Shown here: piece after piece, positions 8,232 through 18,018 of the stretch
Layout: each line of letters opens with the position of its first letter
How positions within the stretch are numbered: the stretch's first letter is position 1
DNA from: Paeniglutamicibacter sulfureus
GTDB lineage: Bacteria; Actinomycetota; Actinomycetes; Actinomycetales; Micrococcaceae
Assembly: GCF_039535115.1 (NCBI RefSeq)
Contig: NZ_BAAAWO010000001.1
Location: 4,402,001-4,466,000 of the forward strand
Length of the DNA stretch: 64,000 nt
Direction of reading: 5' to 3'
Program-made: the position numbers and the translations under genes
Notes under the pieces: model-generated
What the model was told of the DNA's origin: nothing
Seen by the model: the letters and a program-made list of their open reading frames with translations, nothing else
Database searches by the model: none

Positions 8232-9401
8232 GTGCGTACCTTTGGTGTTGAAGAAGAATTCCTGATCGTGGACCCCGTCAACGGGGTCCCCTTGCCCCTG
8301 TCCGCGGAGGTGATGGGCCTCCACGACGCAAGTTCGCGGGCGACCGGCTCATCCGCCCGACAGATGATGTCCGCGGAGCTGCACCAGGAACAACTCGAGG
8401 TCATCACGCACCCGCACAGCAGCCTGGCAGGTCTCGCCACGGAGATACTGGAGGGGCGCGCGTACGCCGACTCGCTCGCCCGAAAAGCGGGTGCGAGGAT
8501 CGTCGCGCTGGCCACCTCTCCGCTGGCGGTCTCACCCCATCCCACCAGGAACGAACGCTATGACGCCCTGGTGGAGAAGTATGCCCTGACGGCGCGCGAG
8601 CAGCTGACCTGTGGACTCCACGTCCACGTGTCCGTCGGCTCGGATGAGGAGGGTGTAGCTGTCCTGGATCGCATCAGGTCCTGGCTGCCATCGCTCATGG
8701 CGTTGAGCTCGAATTCCCCGTTCTGGAACGGCCAGGACAGCGGCTATGCCAGTTACCGCACGCAGGCCTGGAACCGGTGGTCCTCGGCCGGTCCCATGGA
8801 CGTCTTCGGATCGGCGTGGGCTTACCACGCGCTGGTGGCGGACATCTCAGCCACCACAGTGGTCATTAATCCGGATTTTGACGCCCGTCTCTCCGCCCGC
8901 CACCCCACTGTCGAGATTCGGGTGTCCGATGTCTGCCTTGATCCCAGGGATACCGTCCTGCTTGCAGCCCTGGTGCGGGCCTTGGTGGAGACCGCCGCCC
9001 GGGAGTGGGAGGCCGGAATGGAACCTGACATGGTTCCGGCGATCGTCTTGCGCCAAGGTGTCTGGATGGCCAGCCGGTGGGGCATCCGCGGCGAACTCCT
9101 CCACCCCGTAACGCACAGGCCGGAGAACGCACGACACGTCATTTCGACACTCCATGACCATGTGAGGGATGCCCTGAACGAGTCGGGGGACGCGGCCTAC
9201 GTCGAGGAATCCCTGGAACGGATTCTTAGCAACGGAACAGGGGCCGACCGGCAAAGAAAGTCCTACGAAAGAAGCGGGCTACTGGCTGACGTCGTCACCC
9301 AGGCCATTGGCCTTACGCACCAGGAACCCGCCGATCGGCACACATCGGGGAACGGCTTACCGCGTTGGACATGGAAGCCGTTGGCCGAGGCCGTGGCTTA
9401 G
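8232..9401 (+). CDS. Carboxylate-amine ligase, glutamate-cysteine ligase type 2 family (YbdK-like)
   Basis: The opening MRTFGVEEEFLIVDP is the canonical start of the GCS2 family. The blocks SAELHQEQLEVIT, CGLHVHVSVGSDEEG and HPTVEIRVSDVCLDPRD carry the Glu, His and Arg residues that bind metal, ATP and glutamate. At 389 residues it has normal length. Family members make gamma-glutamyl bonds in vitro; the physiological product is uncertain. The GTG at 8232 is the only usable start, because an in-frame TAG lies two codons upstream. The AGGAGG motif (8227-8232) overlaps the start itself, which is odd and suggests leaderless or atypical initiation. Confidence 0.88.
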   Translation: MRTFGVEEEFLIVDPVNGVPLPLSAEVMGLHDASSRATGSSARQMMSAELHQEQLEVITHPHSSLAGLATEILEGRAYADSLARKAGARIVALATSPLAVSPHPTRNERYDALVEKYALTAREQLTCGLHVHVSVGSDEEGVAVLDRIRSWLPSLMALSSNSPFWNGQDSGYASYRTQAWNRWSSAGPMDVFGSAWAYHALVADISATTVVINPDFDARLSARHPTVEIRVSDVCLDPRDTVLLAALVRALVETAAREWEAGMEPDMVPAIVLRQGVWMASRWGIRGELLHPVTHRPENARHVISTLHDHVRDALNESGDAAYVEESLERILSNGTGADRQRKSYERSGLLADVVTQAIGLTHQEPADRHTSGNGLPRWTWKPLAEAVA

Positions 9402-9789
9402 CCGCTAAACGAAGACGGCGGTTGTGCAAGTCGCTGGCGAAGCCCAATGCCACGGATGCCCTCACTGCGTCTCCGCGCCAGGGGGGGGCAAAGTGTTTTG
9501 GGAGACAGTGGCATTCATTTGGGGGAGCGCTGAAAAGCCGATGCCCGGCACTCGCCTGGAATTCCGTGAAGGAGGCCGAGTACCTGTGTCCGTCAGGGAC
9601 AATCCAAATCGATGATCGGGCGATTCTGCCCCGCTAAATGCCGCTCAAGAAACGACGAAGGTCGCGGATGCCTACGTGTAACTCCATCACCCGCATCCGT
9701 TGGTCACCGAAAGCCGTCAGGACGCCGCACTATCTCGGGGAACGACAAGCCCAGGGATTCTCGAATCGCCTCATTCACCGATTCCATGG
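9402..9789. other. Intergenic stretch with no supported gene
   Basis: This 388 bp stretch lies between the ligase gene and the 3' end of the minus-strand AraC-type gene. A 63-codon frame at 9424-9615 contains a CxxCxxC-like segment but no recognisable family. No terminator hairpin stands out. Confidence 0.5.
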
Positions 9790-10746
9790 TCATCGAGGCG
9801 CCAGAGCGGGCCGATTCCGACCCTGGTAGAGGCGGCGGTAATTGGAAGGTGTGGTGTTGAGCTCGCGAGTGAAGTGCAGCCGGAAGTTGGCCGACGTTCC
9901 CAAGCCGGTCCGGGCGGCAATTGCCTCCACGGTCAGATTGGTTGTTTCGAGCAGACGGCAAGCCTCGGTAATGCGCTGGCTTGTCAGCCAGCGCAGGGGA
10001 GTCGTTCCGGCCACCGTCAGGAATTTTCGCGCGAAGCTGCTAGGCCCCCAGCCAGCGTGGCTCGCCATCCCGATGACGGTCAGAGGCTCGTCCAGATGCT
10101 GTATGGCCCAGCCACACGTTTCGGCGAAATGGGTCAAAGGTGGAGCGACGGGGCGTTCGATGAACTGCGCCTGTCCGCCCTCGCGGTGAGGGGCGACGAC
10201 CATTCGCCGGGCGATCCGGTTTGCTGCCTCGGTACCGTGGTCTGTTCTGACCAGGTGCAGGCACAGGTCGATTCCGGCCGCGACGCCGGCGCTGGTGCTG
10301 ACACCGCCCTCGTCTATGTACAGCACACCGGCGTCAACAGAGACTTCCGGATGGAGGGTTTGCAGACGTTCGGCGTTTCTCCAATGCGTTGTAGCGCGCT
10401 TTCCGTCCAAGAGCCCCGCAGCTGCCAGCGCGAAAGCCCCGGTGCAGACGGATACCAACCTGGTTCCATTCGCCGCAGCGCCGCGAAGTGCTTTGGAGAC
10501 CTCGGGCGGAGGATCTGTCAGCGGACTGAAGCCGGGCACAACGATGGTGTCGGCTGACAGAAGTGCTTCGAGCCCTTCCGCTGCGTGGATGGCGTAGCCT
10601 GTCGTGGTTTGAACCAGACCGGGTTCTGCAGCGCAAACCGCGAACGAGTACAGCTGGCGCTCGTCCTCGTGGCCGAATACCTGCGCCAGAATGGCCAGGT
10701 CAAAAGCGACGACATCCGGCAGGGCCAGTGCAACGACACGGTGCAT
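9790..10746 (-). CDS. GlxA-type transcriptional regulator (DJ-1/PfpI-like domain plus AraC HTH)
   Basis: Residues 1-170 have the DJ-1/PfpI amidotransferase-like fold: an opening strand HRVVALALPDVVAFDLA, then VSVCTGAFALAAAGLLDGK with the conserved Cys of the nucleophile elbow, then THWRNAERL. Residues 205-305 are an AraC-type double helix-turn-helix, with MASHAGWGPSSFARKF and IAARTGLGTSANFRLHF. It should be a cytosolic DNA-binding regulator responding to a small molecule. It is divergent from the membrane hydrolase gene across 111 bp, so that gene is its likely target (inference). Ligand unknown. Confidence 0.9.
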   Translation of the reverse strand: MHRVVALALPDVVAFDLAILAQVFGHEDERQLYSFAVCAAEPGLVQTTTGYAIHAAEGLEALLSADTIVVPGFSPLTDPPPEVSKALRGAAANGTRLVSVCTGAFALAAAGLLDGKRATTHWRNAERLQTLHPEVSVDAGVLYIDEGGVSTSAGVAAGIDLCLHLVRTDHGTEAANRIARRMVVAPHREGGQAQFIERPVAPPLTHFAETCGWAIQHLDEPLTVIGMASHAGWGPSSFARKFLTVAGTTPLRWLTSQRITEACRLLETTNLTVEAIAARTGLGTSANFRLHFTRELNTTPSNYRRLYQGRNRPALAPR

Positions 10747-10857
10747 ATGGCCACTGTACGCCCGGCGAGACCAACGGGATCCATGGCTGCAGAATCCTTT
10801 TCATTCTGGTCATTTTTACTGCTCCCTCCAGCTGGGCCGGCTGGGGAGACTTGGGCC

Positions 10858-12336
10858 ATGAACAACTTACGACTTTCAGCTACATCGCCGCAGACGCCTT
10901 CACCGCTGGCAAATCCAAGCACGGACCTGGCGGCTCAAAACGCCACCGGCGAAAGCAACAGCCAGCACAGCGCTCTTCGAGTCTTCGAACAACATGGAAC
11001 CGAGCCCATACTGGCTGCCACTCCCGCGAGCCGCCTGTCCAAGGACCGGGCTCGTCTTTCCGGCACTGGTCCTTCGCGCAAGGGACACCTCGGTGGGATC
11101 GTGGCCGGCGCCTTGGCTGCGGGGGTCCTCGTTGCCCTGCTGCTGGCCACCGCCCCGTTCATTCCGGCTACCGAAAGCAGCGTGAACGGCGCCATCCTTT
11201 TGGGGCTTGCGCTGGGCTGGGCCATGTTGGCTGTGCTCTCGGTGAAGTTCACTGATCAACCACAGAAATGGGCTGTCGTTCCGGCGTTGTTCATGGGCCT
11301 GGGCGGTTTCCTTCTGCTGGCGTTCGGCTCCCCGATGCGGGAAGTGCTCGCCTGGGTATGGCCACCCGCCATGCTGGTTTCTGCGGTTTGGATGATCGTC
11401 CAAGTCAATCGACAGCTTCGAAGCCGAATTGGGCGCTTGATGCTCTACCCCCTGGTTGCGCTGCTGGCGCTGGCTTCACTGGGTAGCGGTTATGAAACGG
11501 TGCGCGAAGTGGTGGATTCTGCCGCTTCTCCGGCCCAGGGCCAGTTGATCGATGTCGGCGGACACCGCCTGTACCTGAACTGCACCGGCTCCGGCAGTCC
11601 TACGGTCGTGCTCGAACCGGGCGGTGGCCTCATGTCATCCGACCTCGCCTGGATCGCACCGCTGGTTGCCGATAATACCCGGGTCTGCGTCTACGACCGG
11701 GCCGGAAAGGGGTGGAGCGATTCGGCAACCGCCCCGCAGGACGGCGCGCAGGTCGCGGCCGATCTCCACACCTTGTTGCAGCGCGGGAACATTCCGGGAC
11801 CTTATGTGCTGGCCGGACATTCGTTCGGCGGCCTCTACGCACTTACTTTCGCTGCTCGCTACCCCCACGACACAGCTGGAATGGTGCTGGTGGACTCGAC
11901 CGCACCAGCTTCGGAACCAGATTCAACGCAGTCCGCCCGCGCTGACTCGGAGGACACCATGAACCGTCTCTCCGCTCTGGTGGCGGGCGCAGCCCGACTC
12001 GGCATCGGCCGGTTGTCCGACGGGGCGACACCCGATCACGTACGGAGCACGATAGACGAGTACATCCACGCGGGCTCCTCGGCACAGCAGGCTGCCGCGC
12101 TGACGGACTTCGCCGACAAGCCGCTGGTCGTCCTGACAGCAGGCACCGGGAGCGCGCCCGGCTGGACCGCTTCGCAGGAAGCCCTTGCCACGCTGTCGAC
12201 CAACAGCCTGCACCGTGTCATCGACGGGGCCACCCATACGTCGTTCCTCTCGGATCAGGAAGATGCGGCCGCGATCGCTGGCGGAATCCTCGACGTCGTC
12301 TCCTCAGTGCGGACTGCAAGCCCAATGATCCCGTAG
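10858..12336 (+). CDS. Membrane-anchored alpha/beta-hydrolase
   Basis: After a polar N-terminal tail of about 75 residues, four hydrophobic segments follow (among them GIVAGALAAGVLVALLLATA, ILLGLALGWAMLAVLSV and LMLYPLVALLALASLG). The hydrolase domain starts near residue 225 with LIDVGGHRLYLNCTGSG. Catalytic features are the oxyanion PGGG segment, the nucleophile elbow LAGHSFGGLYAL and a C-terminal GATHTSFL with the catalytic His. The domain follows the last membrane segment, so it may face outward. The ATG at 10858 has GGGGAG upstream; longer frames would run into the divergent AraC-type gene. Substrate unknown. Confidence 0.8.
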   Translation: MNNLRLSATSPQTPSPLANPSTDLAAQNATGESNSQHSALRVFEQHGTEPILAATPASRLSKDRARLSGTGPSRKGHLGGIVAGALAAGVLVALLLATAPFIPATESSVNGAILLGLALGWAMLAVLSVKFTDQPQKWAVVPALFMGLGGFLLLAFGSPMREVLAWVWPPAMLVSAVWMIVQVNRQLRSRIGRLMLYPLVALLALASLGSGYETVREVVDSAASPAQGQLIDVGGHRLYLNCTGSGSPTVVLEPGGGLMSSDLAWIAPLVADNTRVCVYDRAGKGWSDSATAPQDGAQVAADLHTLLQRGNIPGPYVLAGHSFGGLYALTFAARYPHDTAGMVLVDSTAPASEPDSTQSARADSEDTMNRLSALVAGAARLGIGRLSDGATPDHVRSTIDEYIHAGSSAQQAAALTDFADKPLVVLTAGTGSAPGWTASQEALATLSTNSLHRVIDGATHTSFLSDQEDAAAIAGGILDVVSSVRTASPMIP

Positions 12337-12707
12337 GACGAAGGAAGACCATGACTCGCTGAACGGTCAAGGGCGCGGTCCTCGATGCCGTCAAGTCACG
12401 CGGCAGCGGGACGCTGATGCGGCCAAGGTGAAAAAGAGCTGGTCTCGGGACAACGGATCGGTTTCAACAGGGGAACCGTGACAGCAACCGTTCAACGGAA
12501 AGATCCCCTCAATGTCAATGGTGTCCGCGTCGCAAAACTTCGGCTGCTCCTTCCAGGCGAAGTCACCGCCCGCACCCCGCACCTGGCCGGAATTCTTGCC
12601 GAGGCGACTGGAAGGACGTGACACCAGACACGTACCTGTAGTTCCGGGCTATGATGTCGAAAAACACTCGTTCATCGTCTACCGGCACTCCGACCTTGGG
12701 ATCCCAC
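12337..12707. other. Intergenic stretch, possibly decayed coding DNA
   Basis: A 371 bp gap. Immediately after the hydrolase stop, an ATG with a good ribosome site (GAAGGAAG) reads MTR, then TGA, then TVKGAVLDAV. This resembles the first residues of zinc-dependent alcohol dehydrogenases, but the frame stops again at once. Nothing else is recognisable. Confidence 0.35.
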
Positions 12708-14777
12708 ATGCGCACAGCTTTCCGACGACTCTTGGCTGGCGTCTTGGCCACCGGGCTCCTGTTCCTTCCGGCCGGTGCGTCCAGCGCCTCGAATCTCGAG
12801 GGCGATGACACGCCGCCGGAACTGGTTGGCATCACCCTTGATAAGGACGTTCTGAAGACGGGCGAGATCGGAACCTACACGATCAGGTTCCGGGACGAAA
12901 ACCCGATCCCGGACCAGCGATACGTCAGGTGGTTGGTTCCGTTTCCGAGCTTCGATTGGCCTTACATCACCACCGAGGAGCTGCACGATGGCCAGGTAGT
13001 CCCGGGTAGCTTGTCGACGAAGGATGACGGTGTGACGAGCTTCCAGCTCCAGTTCCGCGTCTTGGACGATGCTCCCTATGGGGCGTACGACCGCAATACC
13101 AGCGTGATCCTCGAAGACGCCAAGGGAAACCACATTTCCGTGGGACTGGAGCCCTTCACGGTCGATGACCCCGAACATCCCATCGACAACGTCCCCACCA
13201 TCTCCGGGGAACGCACCGTTGGACAGTCCTTCGCAGGATCAATCGAGGCACCTGGCGCCGAGGTGATGTTCGCTTGGCGCCGTCAAACGTTCAATGACTT
13301 CGTCGATGTCGGACAAGGTGCCGAGATATTCGCCCCTCCGGCCTGGTATGGACTGAACTTGGAGCTAACCGCAACGGCGACCTGGCCGGATGGCCATACG
13401 CTTGTTCGCCGCGACTACAGCGGATACTTGCAGGGAATCGAAGTCGACCTGGGGACCCTGGCTTTCGATTCACAGCCGACCGTAGGCACACCCTTTAAGG
13501 CAACTTTCATTCCAAACCCAGAGCTTCCCTTCACCATGCCATGGAGCGAGATTCGCATCGCTTACAGCAGCGAGCAGTTGCGTTTGGCTGACGGCTACTA
13601 CGTTGCCCTTCCAGGCAGTGAAGGGAAACCCGTCCGGGCTTCACTGAGTTACCGGCTACCTGTGGGCTATTTTGCCTCCAGTGAACCGGAAATAGCCTCG
13701 ATCATGGCTCCCGGATCAATGCACCGCAGTCCTCCACTGATCAGCGGAACAGCCGCCGTGGGGAAAACACTCTCGGCCAATCCGGGAACCTGGTCCGGAA
13801 ACCCTGATGGCCATACCTATCAATGGCTGCGCAACGGGACGCCGATCGACATGGAAGTCCTACCTCGCTACCAGGTGGTTTCAGCCGATGTTGGCAAATC
13901 AATCACGGTTCAGGTTTTCTCATATTGGAATCACTTGGTTGCCATGCCCTCGGCGGTTTCCGCCAAGATCACGCCGGTGCCTGGAAGCCAGTCCGCCGGC
14001 CAGATCACGGTCGGAGGGACCTTCGCCGTCGGAAAGACTGTGACAGCCAAACCAAGCGGCTGGATCTCTGATTCCAAGCTCACTTACCGCTGGCTACGCG
14101 AGGGCAAGGCCATCACCGGCGCCACAAAACCCAGCTATGCCCTTTCCGCCACCGACCACGGCAAGAAGGTGTCTGTAGCGATCACCGCGACCAAAACCGG
14201 GTACCACCCAGCCAGCAGGACCTCGGCCAGTGCGAGCGTTGCCACCGGAACCATGGCCCCCGGAAAGGTCGCCATCACCGGAACAACTCGGGTAGGCAAC
14301 AAGGTCACCGCCAAAACGAGTGGCTGGAGCACTGGCTCGACGCTTAAATACCAGTGGCTGCGCGAGGGCAAGGCCATCACGGGTGCCACCAAACCCACCT
14401 ATACCCCTTCCTCCGGTGATCGCACCAAGCGGGTATCGGTGAGGATCACCGCAACCAAACCGGGTTATCGGGCAGCTAGCAAGACCTCGGCCAGTGCAAC
14501 CGTTGCCACCGGGGTCATGACCCGCGGCAAAATCGCGATACTTGGCGCAGGAAAGGTCGGAAACAAGCTCACGGCACAAACAAGCGGCTGGAGCTCAGGG
14601 TCAAAGCTGAAATTCCAGTGGTTGCGCAACGGCAAGACTATTGCCCGCAGCACGAACTCAACGTATAGGTTGGGCAAAACCGACCGCTACACGAAGATCT
14701 CCGTGAAGGTCCGCGCGTCGAAACCGGGCTTCGCAACGACTGGCTACGCCACAAGCAAGTACTTGGCAGTCAAATAG
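12708..14777 (+). CDS. Secreted protein with C-terminal tandem Ig-like repeats
   Basis: The ATG at 12708 begins a Sec signal peptide (MRTAFRRLLAGVLATGLLFL, then PAGASSA), so the protein is exported. Residues 30-340 are unassigned and beta-rich. The last 345 residues are four copies of an 82-88 residue module with GKTVTAKPSGW, a WLREGKAITGAT core, a Y-x4-D turn and a VxITATKxGY strand. This Ig-like module is common in Micrococcaceae surface proteins with adhesive or wall-associated roles. No LPxTG or other anchor follows the last repeat, which ends LAVK. Function unknown. Confidence 0.8.
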   Translation: MRTAFRRLLAGVLATGLLFLPAGASSASNLEGDDTPPELVGITLDKDVLKTGEIGTYTIRFRDENPIPDQRYVRWLVPFPSFDWPYITTEELHDGQVVPGSLSTKDDGVTSFQLQFRVLDDAPYGAYDRNTSVILEDAKGNHISVGLEPFTVDDPEHPIDNVPTISGERTVGQSFAGSIEAPGAEVMFAWRRQTFNDFVDVGQGAEIFAPPAWYGLNLELTATATWPDGHTLVRRDYSGYLQGIEVDLGTLAFDSQPTVGTPFKATFIPNPELPFTMPWSEIRIAYSSEQLRLADGYYVALPGSEGKPVRASLSYRLPVGYFASSEPEIASIMAPGSMHRSPPLISGTAAVGKTLSANPGTWSGNPDGHTYQWLRNGTPIDMEVLPRYQVVSADVGKSITVQVFSYWNHLVAMPSAVSAKITPVPGSQSAGQITVGGTFAVGKTVTAKPSGWISDSKLTYRWLREGKAITGATKPSYALSATDHGKKVSVAITATKTGYHPASRTSASASVATGTMAPGKVAITGTTRVGNKVTAKTSGWSTGSTLKYQWLREGKAITGATKPTYTPSSGDRTKRVSVRITATKPGYRAASKTSASATVATGVMTRGKIAILGAGKVGNKLTAQTSGWSSGSKLKFQWLRNGKTIARSTNSTYRLGKTDRYTKISVKVRASKPGFATTGYATSKYLAVK
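14001..14774 (+). repeat. Three tandem copies of a 264-bp Ig-like coding unit
   Basis: Units start at 14001, 14265 and 14529. The first two are exactly 88 codons and the third is slightly shorter. A more diverged copy precedes them (about 13735-13983). Copies share YxWLREGKAITGATKP-type cores and long near-identical DNA runs, a sign of recent in-frame duplication. Confidence 0.8.
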
Positions 14778-15534
14778 CCCAGGACACAAGTGCGATTATG
14801 GGCGATTGGACGGGTCCGAATCCGCTGGGCATGAACGGGTCGCAGTTCTGGGTGTTGATGTAGAAGATGCCCAGCCCGATGATGAACAGGATCAACACGA
14901 CCTTGATGGCGACGGCGACCAGTTCGAAGCGCCCGAAAGTCCGGGTGCCGCGGGAGAGGATCCAGGTCACCAGGACACAGACGACTATGGCGGGGATGTT
15001 CACGATGCCGCCGCGGCCCTCGTCGGCTGTGGATGCCGCCCAGTCGGGCAGGTCGATGCCGATGCCGGCGAGGAAGGCATCGAAGTAGCCGGAGATGCCA
15101 ATGGCCACCACCGCCACGATGGCGATGTATTCGAGCAACAGGTCCCAGCCGATGAACCAGCCGATGATTTCCCCAAGGGCCACGTACCCGTAGGTGTAGG
15201 CCGAGCCGGCGCGGGGGATCATGCCGGCGAACTCCGCATAGGACAGGGCCGCAGCCGCGGATGCCAGGCCGGCGATCAGGAAGGAGATCAGCACGGCGGG
15301 GCCGACGCCGGGCTCGGTATCGCTGCCGTGGGCCACCAGGCCCGCCAGGGAGAAGATGCCGACGCCGATGATGCCGCCGACACCGATTGCGGTCAACTGC
15401 CACAGTCCGAGGGACTTGTGCAGGCCGCTGTGTTTGTTCTCTTCCTCGATCTCGTCGATGGGCTTGCGCCGCGTGATTGACTGCGATCTGTCTTTGGAAT
15501 CCTTGAGGGACTCCTGCTCTGACGTGTCCAGCAT
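14770..15534 (-). pseudogene. 5' fragment of an APC-family amino-acid permease
   Basis: The reading frame encodes the N-terminal half of a cationic amino-acid transporter: a charged leader, then LTAIGVGGIIGVGIFSLAGL (first helix with the substrate-binding glycine motif), SYAEFAGMIPRAGSAYTYGY and six or so membrane segments. It breaks off at SGFGPV after about 245 residues and runs into unrelated sequence, where intact relatives have nearly 500. The start at 15534 looks intact. Its last 50 codons (about 14813-14970) match the second permease remnant at 20272-20438. Confidence 0.8.
14813..14970. repeat. Direct repeat copy A (permease segment)
   Basis: About 158 bp here match 20272-20438 in the same orientation, with roughly one difference in eight by eye. 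Both encode the permease stretch from ILSRGTRTFGRFE to PSGFGPV. In this copy the permease homology ends to the left of the repeat; in the other it ends to the right. Confidence 0.75.
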
Positions 15535-15723
15535 TCAGGACGCCCGTGAAGCAAGCGGTCTCGTCAAATCAGTATGCGAGCGTGCCCGAGATTTTTGAAG
15601 ACCTCGCCAGAGTGCTGAGTGTGCATGAACTACGTTCACGCTAGGGAACGAAGTGCTGCTCTCACCGGAGAAAGCTAGGCCAGCTTGCCCGCCGCCTCTG
15701 AAATTAGAGATGACTGCGGAGGT

Positions 15724-18018
15724 TCAGAGCCCTTTACTGATGAGAGCACGCACAAGGGCCGTTCCCACCTCGATTCGATCTACCGTGTCAACCTGGCGGT
15801 CACGAAATGCAGTCTGTGCGACGGCAAGGATGCCATCATCACCAATCCCAAGCTCCAAGAGTGCGTCGTCAAAAACGCGTAGGGGTTCGCCCTCTGCCGG
15901 CCCCGAGAGCCGGTATCCATCGGCAAAGCATTGAATTCCAGTACCGCTCGCTGTGAGCGTCAAGTACCGTGGGTTCCGCTCATGCCCGATGAACCAGGGA
16001 TCATCGAGTTCCGATGGCTCACCTAGCTGACGCCAAATGGTGAGGAGGTAGGGGTCGCGGTAGCGACTGTTCATCTGAGTCGTGCCACCGCGCAGATTGC
16101 AGAGGGAGTATCCGAGTTCCCCACCTTCAGCGAAATAGATCCCGGATCCTCCTGAGCGCATGTCCGGATATTTCACCATGTAGTAACGCCAGTCAAATTC
16201 CAGCGCCGCTTCACGCTCAGCTAACCACTTGCTCTGCATATCGCGCAATTTCTCGGCGAGGTGCGAGGGTCGGTCTGCGATGTTGTCCAGAAAATCAGCC
16301 AGCACTCGATTCGTTGGCGCAAGTGCCTTCTGTGTCGCCCCGGTTAGCAGTAGACGCCACACGTCTCGGTTAGCTCCGTATGGCGTCACGAATTGGAACG
16401 ACCGCGTGTTCTTCGGGTCGCGGCCTCGTGCCCGCTGATACTCACCGATGGTCAATAAGGCACCCGCTACGTCACTCCAAAGAGTGTCAGATCGAATGAC
16501 CTCACGGAATGCCCCGGCGCGTGTTTCAAGTTTCGTAACGTCGAGCTCAAACCCGTTCAGCGATCCGCGCAGGAGTGGGTGGTCCTCCAAGCCATTTAGC
16601 ACTTTTTCGATCTCCGGGCTGGCTGCGCGAAACAGTTGTTTTGCTTCTTCGTCGTCGATTTGAGGCAAACTGAAACTGTTGCCCGGTTGGGGCAACTCGC
16701 CTGCGAGAATAAGGCGGGTGGTATCGGCGATCAGACGAGGCATTCGCTCGGCACGCATTTCAAACGTTGAGCCCTCGACAAGATTGCGGAGCACGCGTAT
16801 GCGATGAGGAAAGTCCTCGGTGGCGTGGGTGATGTGAAGCAACACAGCCAGGAGTATCAGTGTCTGACCAAAGGTGAATTGTCGGCCACCACCACTTCGC
16901 AATCCGTAAGATCTACAGCAGGATTCGAAGAGATTGACGTCGGTATCGCGGAAAAAGAGAGGAACTTTGCTCCCAGACCCGTTCAGTTCGGAATTCTTAC
17001 CGAACACTTGATTGAAGGTCGCCGGAATATCGCGATCCACCCAGACATCGAACGCGGAGAATAAAAATTCGAGGTGCTCTGCACGGCTCGGATTAGCGTT
17101 CCCGAATATGCGTTCAGCCCTTTTGACGAGCGACGGTTCTGAATCCGAAGTGAGGAGGGGATCACTCCACTCGCAGACTTCGGTGACGAACTCGAAATAG
17201 CGTAGAAACTCGTCATCGACGAGATCGTCATCGCCCCGATAATGCCAAAAAACGTCTACCCAATCAACGTCCACCTTGCGCGCGAATTCTGACGCGCTCG
17301 ATGATGACTCGATGATCTTCTCAAAGTGGGCCTTGAAGTTTTCAAAGTCAGAGAGGGGTTTTCCACGCGAGTTCATCTTGATGTAGAGGTCCTCTGCCGA
17401 GCCCATGTCGGGCAGGGGGAGAAGATGGAAGGATACTGCTGGCTCTGCGGTGTCTGCCAGGCGCTCCCAAGCAACGACGGCATTCACTGCGGCAAACTGT
17501 TGGTGAATTGCATCGAGCATCACTAGCATCGCTTGGATCGTGGGATCGTGACGCCAAACGAATAGATACCAAGACTGATCGACGATCCACCCGGACAGAT
17601 TCTCGACGTCGGAGGGCGGTACCGCTGTGACTAGCCGTTCGCAAAATCTTCGTGCGCTTTGCCGCGTTGCATAAGAGAAGCGAGTCCAAGGCTCAGTGTC
17701 ATCAAGTACTCCGGCACGAGCGGCGAGGTACCAATGGAGTAGAAAAAGGGTTGTAAGTCGCTGTTGTCCGTCGAGGGGCTGGAGCGTTCCTCGGTCGATC
17801 TCACCGTAGATGAAATCGAGGCTGACACGCTGCGGATTCGGCTCAGCGAGGGCATCGTGGAGTACAGAAAGGAATGACTCGCGAATCTCATCCACCTTCA
17901 CCCCATGACGACCTTGGGCGTAGTCACGTTGGATAAGTGGGATCTCGATTCGCTGAACGAGTTCTCCGGCTGCGGCGTCTGTATTAAATGCGCTGATGAA
18001 CGATTCGATCCGACTCAC
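15724..18018 (-). CDS. DUF262 domain protein, second gene of a two-gene module
   Basis: The N-terminal DUF262 (ParB-like/GmrS-like) domain shows IPLIQRDYAQG (residues 26-36) and LDGQQRLTTLFLLHWY (from residue 82), the nucleotide-binding and hydrolysis motif. The long C-terminal part (to residue 764) has no HNH motif that I can see and is not recognised. The gene starts at 18018, overlapping the stop of the upstream DUF262/DUF1524 gene by four bases, so the two are co-translated. DUF262 proteins act in GmrSD-type restriction of modified DNA and in SspE-type defence. This pair is probably a phage-restriction module (inference). Confidence 0.8.
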   Translation of the reverse strand: MSRIESFISAFNTDAAAGELVQRIEIPLIQRDYAQGRHGVKVDEIRESFLSVLHDALAEPNPQRVSLDFIYGEIDRGTLQPLDGQQRLTTLFLLHWYLAARAGVLDDTEPWTRFSYATRQSARRFCERLVTAVPPSDVENLSGWIVDQSWYLFVWRHDPTIQAMLVMLDAIHQQFAAVNAVVAWERLADTAEPAVSFHLLPLPDMGSAEDLYIKMNSRGKPLSDFENFKAHFEKIIESSSSASEFARKVDVDWVDVFWHYRGDDDLVDDEFLRYFEFVTEVCEWSDPLLTSDSEPSLVKRAERIFGNANPSRAEHLEFLFSAFDVWVDRDIPATFNQVFGKNSELNGSGSKVPLFFRDTDVNLFESCCRSYGLRSGGGRQFTFGQTLILLAVLLHITHATEDFPHRIRVLRNLVEGSTFEMRAERMPRLIADTTRLILAGELPQPGNSFSLPQIDDEEAKQLFRAASPEIEKVLNGLEDHPLLRGSLNGFELDVTKLETRAGAFREVIRSDTLWSDVAGALLTIGEYQRARGRDPKNTRSFQFVTPYGANRDVWRLLLTGATQKALAPTNRVLADFLDNIADRPSHLAEKLRDMQSKWLAEREAALEFDWRYYMVKYPDMRSGGSGIYFAEGGELGYSLCNLRGGTTQMNSRYRDPYLLTIWRQLGEPSELDDPWFIGHERNPRYLTLTASGTGIQCFADGYRLSGPAEGEPLRVFDDALLELGIGDDGILAVAQTAFRDRQVDTVDRIEVGTALVRALISKGL

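Noticed and set aside
7970..8251. A 93-codon frame after the caspase/STAND gene
   Set aside because: No family, no ribosome site, and it runs into the start of the ligase gene in another frame.
9424..9615. A 63-codon frame with a CHGCPHC zinc-ribbon-like segment
   Set aside because: Only one Cys cluster, no matching second pair, no ribosome site and no known family.
12350..12640. Possible remnant of a zinc-dependent alcohol dehydrogenase (MTR-stop-TVKGAVLDAV)
   Set aside because: Too short and stopped at once; the match is to a handful of residues and could be chance.
13735..14774. The 264-bp direct repeats considered as a CRISPR-like array
   Set aside because: They are in-frame protein-coding Ig-like modules without spacers.
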